Assembly (NCBI RefSeq): GCF_001298105.1 | Contig: NZ_LGJH01000141.1 | Coordinates: 23,670-87,669 of the forward strand | Direction of reading: 5' to 3' | DNA: 64,000 bases | Source of the DNA: Novosphingobium sp. ST904 | GTDB lineage: Bacteria; Pseudomonadota; Alphaproteobacteria; Sphingomonadales; Sphingomonadaceae | Part shown: in pieces, positions 49,080-58,558 of the stretch | Layout of the letters: every line of letters begins with the position of its first letter | How positions within the stretch are numbered: the stretch's first letter is position 1 | Made by a program: the position numbers and the translations under genes | The notes under the pieces: generated by a model | Seen by the model: only the letters and a program-made list of their open reading frames with translations | Told to the model about the DNA's origin: nothing | Database searches by the model: none

Positions 49080-50588
49080 ATGCGCAAAGTTTCGCTGGCC
49101 TGCCTGGCCATGGTTCTCGCCGCCACCTCGTTCCCGGCCTTCGCGGCCGCAAAGCCCGCCGACAGCGCCGAAGCGAAGAAGGGCGACGATGCGAAGGGCG
49201 ACGAACTCCCCATGCTGCCCGCGCCCAAGTCGATCAAGCAGAGCGCGGTGATCGGCGGCAAGACCGTGAATTACGTCGCCACCGTCGGCGCGCTGCCGAT
49301 CAAGGACGAGAAGGGCAAGACCATCGGCGAGGTGGTCTACACCGCCTACACCGTGCCCGGCGCGCCCACTTCGCGCCCCGTGACCTTCGCGTTCAACGGC
49401 GGCCCCGGCGCGGCCTCGGTCTACCTGAACCTCGGCGCCATCGGCCCCAAGCGCGTCCAGTTCGGCGCGCAGGGCGATGCCCCATCCGATCCGGCCGTGC
49501 TGCATGACAACCCGAACTCGTGGCTGGACTTCACCGACCTCGTCTTCATCGACCCGATCGGCACCGGCTTCTCGCGCAGCCGCGTCGACGCCGAGGAGAC
49601 CAAGAAGGCGTTCTACACCTCCGAGAACGACATCAAGTACCTCAGCCGCGTGGTCTACGACTGGCTGAACCAGAACGGCCGCCTGACCAGCCGCAAGTAC
49701 CTTTCGGGCGAGAGCTACGGCGGCTACCGCGTGCCGCGCCTGGCCTATTACCTGCAGACGCAGATGGGCGTGGGCATCTCGGGCATGACGCTGGTTTCGC
49801 CCTATCTCGATCCGCCCGCCATCGGCGAGGACGACGCGCTTTCGCCGCTGCCCTGGATGATCAACCTGCCCGCCATGGTCGCAGGCCACTTCGAACGTCA
49901 GGGCAACCTGAGCGAGGCTTCGATGGCCCCCGTCGAACAGTACATCCGCACCCAGTACGTGCAGGACTTCCTGGCCGGCCCGCAGGACAAGGCCGCGACC
50001 GACCGCCTCTCGGCCAAAGTGGCGGAACTGACCGGGCTCGATCCGGCCCTCGTGCGCCGCATGGACGGCCGCGTGGATATCGGCACCTACTTGCGCGAAA
50101 TCCGCCGCGACCAGGGTCTTGTCGGTTCGGTCTACGATTCCAACTTCACCGCCTACGATCCCTTCCCGGCCAGCGCCCGCCCGCAGTACAGCGACCCGCT
50201 GCTGACCACCCTGATCGCGCCGACGACTTCGGCGATGGTGGACTTCGTGACGCGTCAGGTCGGCTGGAAGGTCGATGCGCGCTACAACGCACTGTCCTAT
50301 GAAGTGAACAACGCCTGGGAACGCGACGACAGCGACAATCCGGTCAAGGACCTGCGCCAGGCGATCTCGATCGACCCGAAGATGACCGTCGACATCGTTC
50401 ACGGCTGGGACGATCTCTCGTGCCCCTACTTCGGTTCGCGCCTGATCATGTCGCAGATGCCGCAGTTCGGCCGCCCGGACCGCGTGCGACTGCACATGTA
50501 CCCCGGCGGGCACATGTTCTACTCGCGCACGGACAGCGGCGCGGCGCTCCGCCGCGATATCCTCGAAAGCTACCGCGCGGCGTCGTGA
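49080..50588 (+). CDS. S10 family serine carboxypeptidase-like peptidase
   Basis: This 502-residue secreted peptidase has a signal peptide (CLAMVLAATSFPAFAAA). The catalytic Ser lies in LSGESYGGYRVPR (Ser near residue 212), the Asp in IVHGWDDLSCP, and the His in YPGGHMFYSR, in the S10 order. FAFNGGPGAASVYLNLGAIGP is the oxyanion region. It probably trims peptides in the periplasm. Two strong terminators follow. Confidence 0.93.
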   Translation: MRKVSLACLAMVLAATSFPAFAAAKPADSAEAKKGDDAKGDELPMLPAPKSIKQSAVIGGKTVNYVATVGALPIKDEKGKTIGEVVYTAYTVPGAPTSRPVTFAFNGGPGAASVYLNLGAIGPKRVQFGAQGDAPSDPAVLHDNPNSWLDFTDLVFIDPIGTGFSRSRVDAEETKKAFYTSENDIKYLSRVVYDWLNQNGRLTSRKYLSGESYGGYRVPRLAYYLQTQMGVGISGMTLVSPYLDPPAIGEDDALSPLPWMINLPAMVAGHFERQGNLSEASMAPVEQYIRTQYVQDFLAGPQDKAATDRLSAKVAELTGLDPALVRRMDGRVDIGTYLREIRRDQGLVGSVYDSNFTAYDPFPASARPQYSDPLLTTLIAPTTSAMVDFVTRQVGWKVDARYNALSYEVNNAWERDDSDNPVKDLRQAISIDPKMTVDIVHGWDDLSCPYFGSRLIMSQMPQFGRPDRVRLHMYPGGHMFYSRTDSGAALRRDILESYRAAS

Positions 50589-50599
50589 CGCAAGAAAAA

Positions 50600-50631
50600 C
50601 GGGGCTGCGGACGATCCCGCAGCCCCGTTTT
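50600..50631 (+). terminator. Strong intrinsic terminator after the S10 peptidase
   Basis: CGGGGCTGCGG (50600-50610) and CCGCAGCCCCG (50617-50627) form a perfect 11-bp stem with a six-base loop followed by TTTT and preceded by AAAA. It can also act on the opposite strand. Confidence 0.92.
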
Positions 50632-50652
50632 CTGCCGCCCGGGCGGCATAGG

Positions 50653-50680
50653 AAAGGGACGCTTGCGAGCGTCCCTTTTT
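50653..50680 (-). terminator. Bidirectional terminator before the HhH gene end
   Basis: AAAGGGACGC (50653-50662) pairs with GCGTCCCTTT (50669-50678) around a six-base loop. TT follows on plus, and A/T-rich bases flank both sides. It is placed six bases after the stop of the minus-strand helix-hairpin-helix gene and ends that transcript. Confidence 0.85.
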
Positions 50681-50685
50681 CGCGT

Positions 50686-51360
50686 TCAGAGCTTGCCGAA
50701 CTTTTCTTCGTAAGCGCCGGTGTCCCCGCCGGAGAGCAGGCGTGCCTGTTCCACCCAGCTATCGCGGCGCGGACGGCCCGCGAAGGCCCCCAGCTTGCCG
50801 TCCAGCTCATCGAGATCGGCATCGGTCCAGGCGGCGATCTGCTCGAAGCGGGTCACGCCGAGCGCGGTCAGCAACGTGAGCATCTTGGGGCCGAGGCCCT
50901 TGATCTTGCGCAAGTCGTCGCCCTCGCTCGCCGGCGCGGCGGCAGGTGCGGGCGCGACTTCGGCGGGCTCAGGCGCCGGAGCCTCGGGCTCGGGCGTAGG
51001 CTCAGGTACAGGCGTAGGCGCGGGCGCAGGCGCCGCTTCCGGCTCGGCCGCGATGGTCTGCGGCGGCGGGGTGGCCGCATCCACTTCCTGCTGCGCGGCC
51101 ACGGCGATCACTTCGCCGATCCCGGCCATCGTCCCCGCCATGGCAGGCGGATCGATATGGACGGGCGCGGTGAACTGCGCAGCGGGCGGCGCATCGTCTA
51201 TCAGGGCCTGATTGCGCTGCGCGGGCGCGGCGCCTTCGTCCAGCACGTCGGGACGATGGGCGCGGGGCGCGGGCTTGGAGGCGCGCGCGAACAGCCAGTA
51301 GGCGACGACGATGCCGACCAGCAACGCGACGATGAAGATCAGCCAGTTGGCCTCGATCAT
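50686..51360 (-). CDS. Membrane-anchored protein with C-terminal helix-hairpin-helix domain
   Basis: This 224-residue protein has one N-terminal membrane helix (WLIFIVALLVGIVVAYWLF), a long Ala/Pro/Glu-rich linker (about residues 85-150) and a compact C-terminal domain. That domain starts DDLRKIKGLGPKMLTLLTALGVTRFEQIAAW, the helix-hairpin-helix type found fused to NuoE-like and other membrane proteins. The linker could reach across the periplasm or cytoplasm. A 30-residue membrane peptide is encoded just upstream. Confidence 0.75.
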   Translation of the reverse strand: MIEANWLIFIVALLVGIVVAYWLFARASKPAPRAHRPDVLDEGAAPAQRNQALIDDAPPAAQFTAPVHIDPPAMAGTMAGIGEVIAVAAQQEVDAATPPPQTIAAEPEAAPAPAPTPVPEPTPEPEAPAPEPAEVAPAPAAAPASEGDDLRKIKGLGPKMLTLLTALGVTRFEQIAAWTDADLDELDGKLGAFAGRPRRDSWVEQARLLSGGDTGAYEEKFGKL

Positions 51361-51372
51361 TTGCACCACAAC

Positions 51373-51465
51373 TTATCCCTTCCGGTTCCAGACCAGCCAG
51401 CCGATGCCGAAACCCGCCATGTAGGTCAGCAGCACCGAAACGGCCATTTCAAGCCATAGCGGCAT
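51373..51465 (-). CDS. 30-residue single-helix membrane peptide
   Basis: This short frame encodes MPLWLEMAVSVLLTYMAGFG followed by IGWLVWNRKG. It is one strongly hydrophobic helix with a basic end, the layout of a real small membrane protein. AAAGGAG six bases before the ATG is an excellent ribosome-binding site. It ends 12 bases before the helix-hairpin-helix gene, so both are probably co-transcribed. Confidence 0.7.
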   Translation of the reverse strand: MPLWLEMAVSVLLTYMAGFGIGWLVWNRKG

Positions 51466-51495
51466 CGGCGGCTCCTTTCATCGTAATTTGCACGG

Positions 51496-52221
51496 TCATT
51501 CGGCACCCGGCGTATCGATCGGGGTTGGCTTGACCGGGGCCGAGGCGATCACCGAAAACTCGATCCGGCGATTGGCAGGGTCGAGCGGGTCCAGACCTTC
51601 TATGGGCGTCTTCGATCCCAGCCCTGCCGCGCGCAGGCCGTCGGCGGGAATGCCGCGGCCGATCAATGCCCAGCGCACCGATTCCGCGCGGGCGAGCGAA
51701 AGCGCCTTGTTCGCCTGCGGGTTGCCGGTGGCGTCGGTATGCCCGGTCACCGCGATGATGCTGCCCACGCAGGGACGCAGGGCCCTGGCCACTTCGTCGA
51801 GCAGGCGTTCGCTGACGGGATCGATCCGGGCGCTGGCCTCGGTGAAGCGGATCGTGCGCGAGGCGAGGATGGCCTCCACGTCGTCCTGGCAGCGCAGCCG
51901 GGTGCCGCCGGTGCCGTCACCCTCGCTCGACCAGGTGATTCCGCCGATGCCCGGTACTTCGGTCACGGCGGCGGCAACGCGGGTGCGGGTCTCGGCGTCC
52001 AGCCCCTTGCCGCCCGAAAGCACCGGATGGCGCGTCAGCCAGCCGTAGCGGTCGCGGAAGGCGAGATCGACGCCGCTTCCGCCCGCCCGGTCGCGCACGA
52101 TTTCCGCCTGCCGTTCCAGATTGCCGATGAAGATCGGCCCGCGCACTCTCGTCGCAACAAAGGAAAGCGCCAGACATAATGCGGCGCCGGCGGCAACGAT
52201 GGATGCGCGGCGGGGGTTCAT
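51496..52221 (-). CDS. OmpA family protein
   Basis: This 241-residue envelope protein has an N-terminal hydrophobic anchor or signal (ASIVAAGAALCLALSFVAT) and a C-terminal OmpA peptidoglycan-binding domain. The domain has IRFTEASARIDPVSERLLDEVA, IIAVTGHTDATGNPQANKALSLARAESVRWALIGRGIPADGLRAAGLG, and NRRIEFSV. The middle part (residues 60-110) is unassigned. It may link the envelope to peptidoglycan. The next gene on this strand (downstream) is the 30-residue peptide, 30 bases after the stop. Confidence 0.9.
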   Translation of the reverse strand: MNPRRASIVAAGAALCLALSFVATRVRGPIFIGNLERQAEIVRDRAGGSGVDLAFRDRYGWLTRHPVLSGGKGLDAETRTRVAAAVTEVPGIGGITWSSEGDGTGGTRLRCQDDVEAILASRTIRFTEASARIDPVSERLLDEVARALRPCVGSIIAVTGHTDATGNPQANKALSLARAESVRWALIGRGIPADGLRAAGLGSKTPIEGLDPLDPANRRIEFSVIASAPVKPTPIDTPGAE

Positions 52222-52273
52222 GAAGGCAGCCTAGACGAAATGAAGTGCCGGAGGGAACACCTGAAAATACGGA

Positions 52274-53797
52274 TCAGGCGGCCTTTGTCTTCTGGAACAG
52301 CTTGCGGTCCTCGGGACCGAAGGCCTTCTTCCAGATAACGAGGAAGTAGGACCCCAGGATCGCGGGAATGCCGAAGGCCAGCTCCGCCCATTCCGGCAGG
52401 AACTGCGTGGCGAGATAGCCCAGTACGACCGCCGGAACCGCTGCCCATACCAGCGCCCAGCGCCAGTTGTTGATCGGCTCCCGGAGATAGTTCGCCAGCA
52501 TCTTGGACTTCACCAGCGAGGCGAAGCCCAGCGCCGTCATCAGCGCGGCCGCCGCCGTCGCCGCCTGATAGAGCGAATTGTAGCCCAGCTTCTGCATCGC
52601 CAGAATGCCGCCCAGCGTCAGCACCGCCTGCAGCGCGATGGTGACGAGCGAGACCACGAGGTTCCTCATGCGTGCGACATAGACCAGCGCCGCTTCGCTG
52701 ACGACGGCGGTGGCCGCCACCACTTCGGCGGCGAGCAGGAACGCCAGCGCCCCGGTGCCGCCCACGAATTCGCGGCCGACCAGACCCATCACGCCCTCGC
52801 CGGGAATGCCCAGCGCAAGCGCGATTCCCGCCTGCGCGGCGGTGATCCAGAAGCCCACCTGGCAAACCTGCCGGGCGATGGCCGCATAGTCCCGCTGCTT
52901 GAGGTTGCGGGTGATGACGGGGCCGAGCACCGGCTCGAAGCTGGTCTTGAGCTTCTGCGGCAGGCTGGCGACCTGCTGCGCGGCGTAGTAGACGCCGACG
53001 GCCGAGGACGGCGCGAGGAAGCCCAGCAGGAACAGGTCCACGCGGCGCGTGCCCCATTCGATCGTGTCGGCCAGCGCGATCGGCAGCGAACGGATGGCGA
53101 GCGCCTGCATCTGGCGCGGGCGCGGGCGCCAGCCCTGCGGCAATCCATATTCGCGGAAGAAGGGAATGAAGGCGGTGATCGCGGCGGCGACGATCGAACC
53201 CATGTAGGCGATCGACAGCCCGCTCTCGGGCGCCAGCCAGATCATCGCGCCCGCCAGGATCGAGATGACCCATGGCTCCACGATCGCGCGCGACCATACC
53301 GTGGGCGTTACCCGCAGCCGGTAGGCCAGCGCCGCCAGCCAGATCTCGGTCATCGTCAGCGGCAGGATGGCGATCACCATCAGCCGGTCGATCTGGGTAT
53401 AATGGCCGCCCGGGAACATCGGCGCGGGCACGAACCAGAAGAACAGCGACGCCGCGCAGGAGGCGATCACCGCCAGGATCATGCCGTCGGCAATGACGTT
53501 GGCCGGGTGGACCTGCCCTTCGGTATCGGAAAGGCGCTGCGCCAGGCCGCGCTTCTCGCCCATGGTGCAGATCATCGAGGTCAGTTCGATCACCACCAGC
53601 GCCGAGGCGAAGCGGCCCAGCGCCGCAGGTCCGTAGACCGAGGCGCGACCGGCGATGAACAGGAAGGGGATGCGCGCGGCAAGGCGCAGGAAGAACCCGA
53701 AGAGATTGGTTCGCCCGCCCTTGGCCAGCGCCGCAATATCGTCGTGTTCCTTGCTTGCCTGCTCCGCTGCGGTGCGGGTCACGATACCGTCGCTCAA
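52274..53797 (-). CDS. Polysaccharide flippase-like membrane protein
   Basis: This 507-residue protein with about 12-14 membrane helices belongs to the Wzx/MATE-like oligosaccharide flippase superfamily (LFGFFLRLAARIPFLFIAGRASVYGPAALGRFASALVVIEL, DRLMVIAILPLTMTEIWLAALAYRL, DTIEWGTRRVDLFLLGFLAP). It probably exports lipid-linked glycans. The start is TTG at 53797, overlapping the gpsA stop by four bases (TTGA), or GTG at 53782. No glycosyltransferases are nearby. Confidence 0.8.
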   Translation of the reverse strand: MSDGIVTRTAAEQASKEHDDIAALAKGGRTNLFGFFLRLAARIPFLFIAGRASVYGPAALGRFASALVVIELTSMICTMGEKRGLAQRLSDTEGQVHPANVIADGMILAVIASCAASLFFWFVPAPMFPGGHYTQIDRLMVIAILPLTMTEIWLAALAYRLRVTPTVWSRAIVEPWVISILAGAMIWLAPESGLSIAYMGSIVAAAITAFIPFFREYGLPQGWRPRPRQMQALAIRSLPIALADTIEWGTRRVDLFLLGFLAPSSAVGVYYAAQQVASLPQKLKTSFEPVLGPVITRNLKQRDYAAIARQVCQVGFWITAAQAGIALALGIPGEGVMGLVGREFVGGTGALAFLLAAEVVAATAVVSEAALVYVARMRNLVVSLVTIALQAVLTLGGILAMQKLGYNSLYQAATAAAALMTALGFASLVKSKMLANYLREPINNWRWALVWAAVPAVVLGYLATQFLPEWAELAFGIPAILGSYFLVIWKKAFGPEDRKLFQKTKAA

Positions 53798-54798
53798 GAA
53801 CGCTGCTCCTGCTCGGCGCGAAGCGGGCGCGAAAGGATCTGCGCAACGACCTCGCCCGCCGGAACCTTGCCTTCCAGCAGGCGGCTGACGGCCTCGGCGA
53901 TCGGCATCTCGATACCGTCGCGGCGCGCCAGTTCGGCCAGCACCGGCGCGGTGGCGGCGCCTTCGGCCACCGAATTCTTGCCCGAAAGCGCTTCGGCCGC
54001 CGTCAGCCCCTGCCCGAGCGCAAGGCCGAGCGAGAAATTGCGGCTGGAAGTAGAGGAACAGGTCAGCACGAGATCTCCAAGGCCGCAGAGCCCGGACAGC
54101 GTTTCCACCCGCGCGCCGCGCGCCACGCCGAAGCGCAGCATTTCGGCATAGCCGCGCGCGATCAGCGCGGCGCGGGCGTTCTGGCCGAGCTTGAGGCCGT
54201 CGACCACGCCGCAGGCGATGGCCAGCACGTTCTTCACGGCGCCGCCGATCTCCGCGCCGATCACGTCGTCGGAATAATAGGGGCGCAGCGAAGGCCGCGC
54301 GATCAGCGGCGACAGGCGCCGCCACTGCGCATCGCCGCCCGCGCAGGCGAGCGTCACCGCCGTCGGCAGGCCGGCAGCCACTTCATGCGCGAACGTCGGG
54401 CCGGAAAGGACCGCGATCTGGCCATGCGGCACGGCCTGCGCGGCCACGTCCGCCATGAGACGGCCGGTGCCGGCCTCAATGCCCTTGGCGCAGAGCACGA
54501 GATCGCCCGAAAAGCCCAGCGGCGGAAGCTGGGCAAGCACACCGCCAAGGAACTGCGCGGGAACCACCGCGAGCAGCACCGGAAGCGCCGCCAGGTCGGC
54601 CAGGTTCGACGTGGCTCGCACGGTTTCGGCAAGGGCTGCGCCCGGCAGGTAGACTTCGTTGCGCCGGTCGGCGTTGATGCGCTCTGCCAGTTCCGGCTCG
54701 CGCGCCCAGAGCAGCACGTCGCTGCCGTCCCCCGCGAGCGACTGCGCCAGGGCGGTGCCCCAGGCGCCCGCCCCGATCACTCCGATTCCCGCGCTCAT
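53794..54798 (-). CDS. gpsA: Glycerol-3-phosphate dehydrogenase [NAD(P)+]
   Basis: This 334-residue enzyme makes sn-glycerol 3-phosphate for phospholipids. NAD motif [17 protein letters not shown], substrate lysine regions [13 protein letters not shown] and [13 protein letters not shown], and [21 protein letters not shown] are all present. It overlaps tsaD by four bases (ATGA) and the flippase gene by four, so the three form a coupled unit. Confidence 0.97.
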   Translation of the reverse strand: MSAGIGVIGAGAWGTALAQSLAGDGSDVLLWAREPELAERINADRRNEVYLPGAALAETVRATSNLADLAALPVLLAVVPAQFLGGVLAQLPPLGFSGDLVLCAKGIEAGTGRLMADVAAQAVPHGQIAVLSGPTFAHEVAAGLPTAVTLACAGGDAQWRRLSPLIARPSLRPYYSDDVIGAEIGGAVKNVLAIACGVVDGLKLGQNARAALIARGYAEMLRFGVARGARVETLSGLCGLGDLVLTCSSTSSRNFSLGLALGQGLTAAEALSGKNSVAEGAATAPVLAELARRDGIEMPIAEAVSRLLEGKVPAGEVVAQILSRPLRAEQEQRS

Positions 54799-55841
54799 GC
54801 CTTCACCCCCGCGCCGCGCACGGTCTCGGCATCGGGATCGAGCGGCCAGCGCGGACGCGCCGCCACATCGAGCGGATCGGACTGGCCCATGGCGAACCGC
54901 TCCACGCCCGCCCAGGCGATCATCGCGGCGTTATCGGTGCAGAGGCCCAGCGGCGGAGCGACGAAATCGAGGTCATGCTCGGCGGCGAGGGCTTCGAGCG
55001 CGGCACGGATCGCCTTGTTGGCGGCCACGCCCCCGGCGACGACCAGCGCGTTCAGCTTGCCGTATTCCGGGCCGACCGAGGCCAGCGCGCGGCGGGCGCG
55101 GTCCATCAGGCAGTCTATCGCGGCCTGCTGGAACGAGGCGGCGATATCGGCATCGGCATATTGGCCGGATTGCTTGGCGCGCATGACCGCGCTCTTCAGC
55201 CCGGCGAAGGAGAAATGCGGCTCGTCCGAACCCTTCAGCGGACGCGGCAGCGGCACCGCCCTGGCATTGCCTTCCAGCGCCAGCCGTTCCATCGCCGGTC
55301 CGCCCGGATAGCCGAGGCCCAGCAGCTTGGCGGACTTGTCGAAAGCCTCGCCCAGCGCGTCGTCGATGGTGGTGGCAAGGCGGCGGAACCGGCCGACGCC
55401 TTCCACCAGCAGGATCTGGCAGTGACCGCCCGATACCAGCAGCAGGAGATAGGGATAGGCAAGCTCGCCGTCGGCAAGGCGCGGCGACAGCGCATGGCCT
55501 TCGAGGTGGTTGACCGCGATCAGCGGCTTGCCCGTCGCCATGGCGAGCGCCTTGGCCGTGACCAGCCCCACCATCACCCCGCCGATCAGTCCGGGTCCGG
55601 CCGTGGCGGCGATGGCATCCACGTCGTCCAGCGTCATCCCGGCATCCGCCAGGGTCGCCTCGATCAGCGGCGCGATCCGCTCGGCATGCGCGCGCGCGGC
55701 GATTTCGGGCACGACGCCGCCGTAAGGCCGATGCGCCTCGTCCTGCGAGGCGATGCGCTGGGCGAGGATCCTGCGGTCGCTGGTTACCAGCGACGCCGCC
55801 GTCTCGTCGCACGAGCTTTCGATGCCCAGTACCGTCCGCAT
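54795..55841 (-). CDS. tsaD: tRNA threonylcarbamoyladenosine synthase subunit TsaD
   Basis: TsaD transfers the threonylcarbamoyl group to A37 of ANN-decoding tRNAs. The 348-residue protein has [19 protein letters not shown] at the start, the metal-binding [44 protein letters not shown] and [16 protein letters not shown] normal size and motif set. It is the first gene of tsaD-gpsA-flippase and is divergent from hemC, 60 bases away. Confidence 0.97.
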   Translation of the reverse strand: MRTVLGIESSCDETAASLVTSDRRILAQRIASQDEAHRPYGGVVPEIAARAHAERIAPLIEATLADAGMTLDDVDAIAATAGPGLIGGVMVGLVTAKALAMATGKPLIAVNHLEGHALSPRLADGELAYPYLLLLVSGGHCQILLVEGVGRFRRLATTIDDALGEAFDKSAKLLGLGYPGGPAMERLALEGNARAVPLPRPLKGSDEPHFSFAGLKSAVMRAKQSGQYADADIAASFQQAAIDCLMDRARRALASVGPEYGKLNALVVAGGVAANKAIRAALEALAAEHDLDFVAPPLGLCTDNAAMIAWAGVERFAMGQSDPLDVAARPRWPLDPDAETVRGAGVKA

Positions 55842-55901
55842 TGTATCTTTCCCTGAACGACCCTTCCACTGGACGACATTGGCGGGTAGCACAACCCGCC
55901 G

Positions 55902-56846
55902 ATGACGACGCAAACTGACACGCAAAAACAAAGCTTCCGCCTCGGCACCCGCCGCTCGCCGCTGGCGATGGCTCAGGCCGAGGAAACACGCGACCGGCTG
56001 GCCGCCGCTCACGGAATCGATCCCGCGCATATAGAGATCGTTGCCGTGACCGCCAGCGGCGATCGCATTCAGGACCGCGCGCTGGCCGAAATCGGTGGAA
56101 AGGCGCTGTGGACGAAGGAACTCGACGCCTGGCTGGCGGACGGCGAGATCGATTTCGCGGTCCATTCGGCCAAGGACGTGGAGACGATTCGCCCCGAAGC
56201 CTTCGCGATCGGCGCGATTCTCCCGCGGGAAGACGTGCGCGACGTGCTGGTCGGGGCCGAGAGCATCCGCGCCCTGCCGCAAGGCGCGGTCGTGGGCACC
56301 AGCGCCCCGCGCCGGGCCGCGCAGCTTCTCCACGCGCGGCCGGACTGCAAGGTCGTGACGTTCCGCGGCAATGTCGCCACCCGCCTCGCCAAGCTGGCCG
56401 CCGGAGAGGCCGATGCCACGTTCCTCGCAGCCGCCGGACTTAAGCGGCTGGGCGAGACCGGCACCGGCCACCCGCTGGGCGAAGAGGACTGGCTGCCCGC
56501 TCCCGCCCAGGCCGCGATCATGGTCGAATGCCGTGCCGACGATGCCCGCACCCGCGCTTTCCTCGCCGCCGTGGACGATGCCCAGAGCCGCGCCTCGGTG
56601 CTTGCCGAACGTGCCCTGCTTGCCGGCCTTGGCGGCAATTGCCACAGCCCGATCGCCGTGCTCACCCGGCACGACGGCGCCAACCTCGCGATGCGGGCCG
56701 CGCTCTACAGCCCGGACGGCGCCGAAAAGGTCGAGGGAGAGGCCAGCTTCCCGCTTTCCGATCGCGATGGTCCGGCGCGCCTCGCCGCCGACCTGCTCGC
56801 CCGCGCGGTTCCGGCCATCGCCGTCCACTTCACCGGGGCGGGCTGA
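55902..56846 (+). CDS. hemC: Porphobilinogen deaminase (hydroxymethylbilane synthase)
   Basis: HemC polymerises four porphobilinogens into hydroxymethylbilane. The 314-residue enzyme has [37 protein letters not shown] (catalytic Asp region), [30 protein letters not shown] and the dipyrromethane cofactor cysteine in [15 protein letters not shown]. The stop is seven bases before hemD. Confidence 0.97.
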   Translation: MTTQTDTQKQSFRLGTRRSPLAMAQAEETRDRLAAAHGIDPAHIEIVAVTASGDRIQDRALAEIGGKALWTKELDAWLADGEIDFAVHSAKDVETIRPEAFAIGAILPREDVRDVLVGAESIRALPQGAVVGTSAPRRAAQLLHARPDCKVVTFRGNVATRLAKLAAGEADATFLAAAGLKRLGETGTGHPLGEEDWLPAPAQAAIMVECRADDARTRAFLAAVDDAQSRASVLAERALLAGLGGNCHSPIAVLTRHDGANLAMRAALYSPDGAEKVEGEASFPLSDRDGPARLAADLLARAVPAIAVHFTGAG

Positions 56847-56853
56847 GGCGGCG

Positions 56854-57549
56854 ATGCCGCCCGTCATCGTCATCCGGCCCGAACCCGGCACTGCCATGAC
56901 CGTGGCGGCGGCAAGGGCCATGGGGCTCGATGCCCGCGCCTTTCCGCTGTTCGCGGTTCGCGCCCTGCCCTGGTCTCTGGTGCCGCGCAGCGAAATCGAC
57001 GCCGTCCTGCTCGGCAGCGCCAATGCCCTGCGCCATGGCGGCCCCGCACTCGGCGCCTATCGCGGCCTGCCCGCGTACGCGGTGGGGGACCGGACGGCGC
57101 AGGCCGCCCGCGACGCCGGTCTGGACGTGGTGCGCACGGGCAGCGGCGGACTGCAATCGGTGCTGGGAAACCTCGCCCCCGGCCATGGCCGCCTGCTGCG
57201 ATTGGCCGGACGCGAGCACACCATCCTCGACGTGCCCGCCGATCGCACCGTGATAACCCGCGAAGTCTACGCCAGCGAAAGCCTTCCCCTGCCGGCCGGA
57301 CTGGCCGAAACGCTGAAGGAACCCGCCGTGGTCCTGCTCCATTCCGCCGAGGCGGCGGGGCATTTCGTGGGCGAGTGCGACCGGATCGGCATCGGCCGCG
57401 CGGGAATCGCCCTGGCCTGCATCGGCCCGCGCGTTGCCGGGCGGGCGGGGTCAGGCTGGGCCGCCCTGCGCAGCGCCGCGCTCCCCAACGACACTGCGCT
57501 GCTGGCCATGGCCCTGGAGATATGCCAAGACTTCCCCTCGGGATCGTAA
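56854..57549 (+). CDS. hemD: Uroporphyrinogen-III synthase
   Basis: This 231-residue HemD fold has two domains in the usual order. [21 protein letters not shown] at the N-terminus, [33 protein letters not shown] in the middle and [17 protein letters not shown] near the C-terminus match the poorly conserved HemD family. It is positioned between hemC and a HemX-like gene, which supports the call. Confidence 0.93.
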   Translation: MPPVIVIRPEPGTAMTVAAARAMGLDARAFPLFAVRALPWSLVPRSEIDAVLLGSANALRHGGPALGAYRGLPAYAVGDRTAQAARDAGLDVVRTGSGGLQSVLGNLAPGHGRLLRLAGREHTILDVPADRTVITREVYASESLPLPAGLAETLKEPAVVLLHSAEAAGHFVGECDRIGIGRAGIALACIGPRVAGRAGSGWAALRSAALPNDTALLAMALEICQDFPSGS

Positions 57550-57568
57550 ACTGACAGAACCAGACTTG

Positions 57569-58519
57569 ATGCAGGATTTCACCTCGCCACAACCTCATTC
57601 GTCCTCACGCCCGCGTTCGCGCGGAGGTGTATTCTTCGTTGCCCTGATTGCTTTCCTGCTGGGAGGCGCGCTGGTCGCCTGGGCAGCGGCAAGCGGGGAA
57701 CTGGCAAAAATCCTGCCGCAACGGGCCATGCCGCAAGGCGAAACCGCGCCGCAGCCAGAGCAGGCCACGCCCTCTCGCCCGCAAGTACCGATGGCCACGG
57801 CGCCTTCGTCACCGGCGCAGCTGGCCGCGCTGGGATCGGTCGAAGGGCGGCTCGCGCTGCTTGAGGACCGGCTTTCCCGCATAGATTTCCAGACCGGCGC
57901 CGCCTCGGGCAATGCCGCCCGCGCCGAGGGCCTGCTGATCGCCTTCGCCGCGCGCCGCATGGTCGATCGCGGCGAACCGCTGAGCTACGTCGCCGACCAG
58001 CTTCGCCTGCGCTTTACCAATGCCCAGCCCCGCGCGGTGCAGACGGTGATCGAATTCTCGAAGAACCCCGTCACCATCGACGAACTCTCCGCCCGTCTCG
58101 AAGCGCTGTCGCCCGAACTCAGCGAGACGCAGAGCAACGAAAGCCTCTGGCAGAAGGCGCGCCGCGAACTGTCGAGCCTTTTCGTGGTGCGCCGCGAATC
58201 CTCCACCCTCCTGACGCCCACCGCCCGCATCGACCGCGCCCGCCTGATGCTGAGCGCCCGCCGCATCGGCAATGCCATCAGCGAAGTGGAGCGCCTGCCC
58301 AATGCGCAGGCCGCCCAGACCTGGACCGCCGATGCGCACCGCTATCAGGACGTGCAGGACGCGCTCAACCTGCTCGAAACCACCGCCATGCTCGAACCAC
58401 GCCGCCTGACCGACGCCGAAGGGCACACGGTGGACCAGCCGAGCCCGCTGGCGACACCGGGCGTGCTGCCGACCGACCTGCCTTCGGCGGATGCTTCGGA
58501 AGCGGCTCCGTCCGAATAA
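57569..58519 (+). CDS. HemX/mitofilin-like membrane protein
   Basis: This 316-residue protein has an N-terminal basic segment, one membrane helix (VFFVALIAFLLGGALVAWAA), a Pro/Ala linker and a long helical domain (about 95-290) with coiled-coil character (LAALGSVEGRLALLEDRLSRI). The C-terminus is acidic and disordered. The position after hemC-hemD is that of the alphaproteobacterial mitofilin/HemX protein. Its role is uncertain. It converges with the hydroxylase gene across 39 bases. Confidence 0.75.
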   Translation: MQDFTSPQPHSSSRPRSRGGVFFVALIAFLLGGALVAWAAASGELAKILPQRAMPQGETAPQPEQATPSRPQVPMATAPSSPAQLAALGSVEGRLALLEDRLSRIDFQTGAASGNAARAEGLLIAFAARRMVDRGEPLSYVADQLRLRFTNAQPRAVQTVIEFSKNPVTIDELSARLEALSPELSETQSNESLWQKARRELSSLFVVRRESSTLLTPTARIDRARLMLSARRIGNAISEVERLPNAQAAQTWTADAHRYQDVQDALNLLETTAMLEPRRLTDAEGHTVDQPSPLATPGVLPTDLPSADASEAAPSE

Positions 58520-58558
58520 GGGTGAATGCGAGGGGTAGGCAGGGGGGCGTGAAGCCCC

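Noticed and set aside
55842..57023. N-terminal extension of tsaD antisense to hemC
   Set aside because: TsaD has its canonical start at 55841; the extension is antisense to hemC and hemD.
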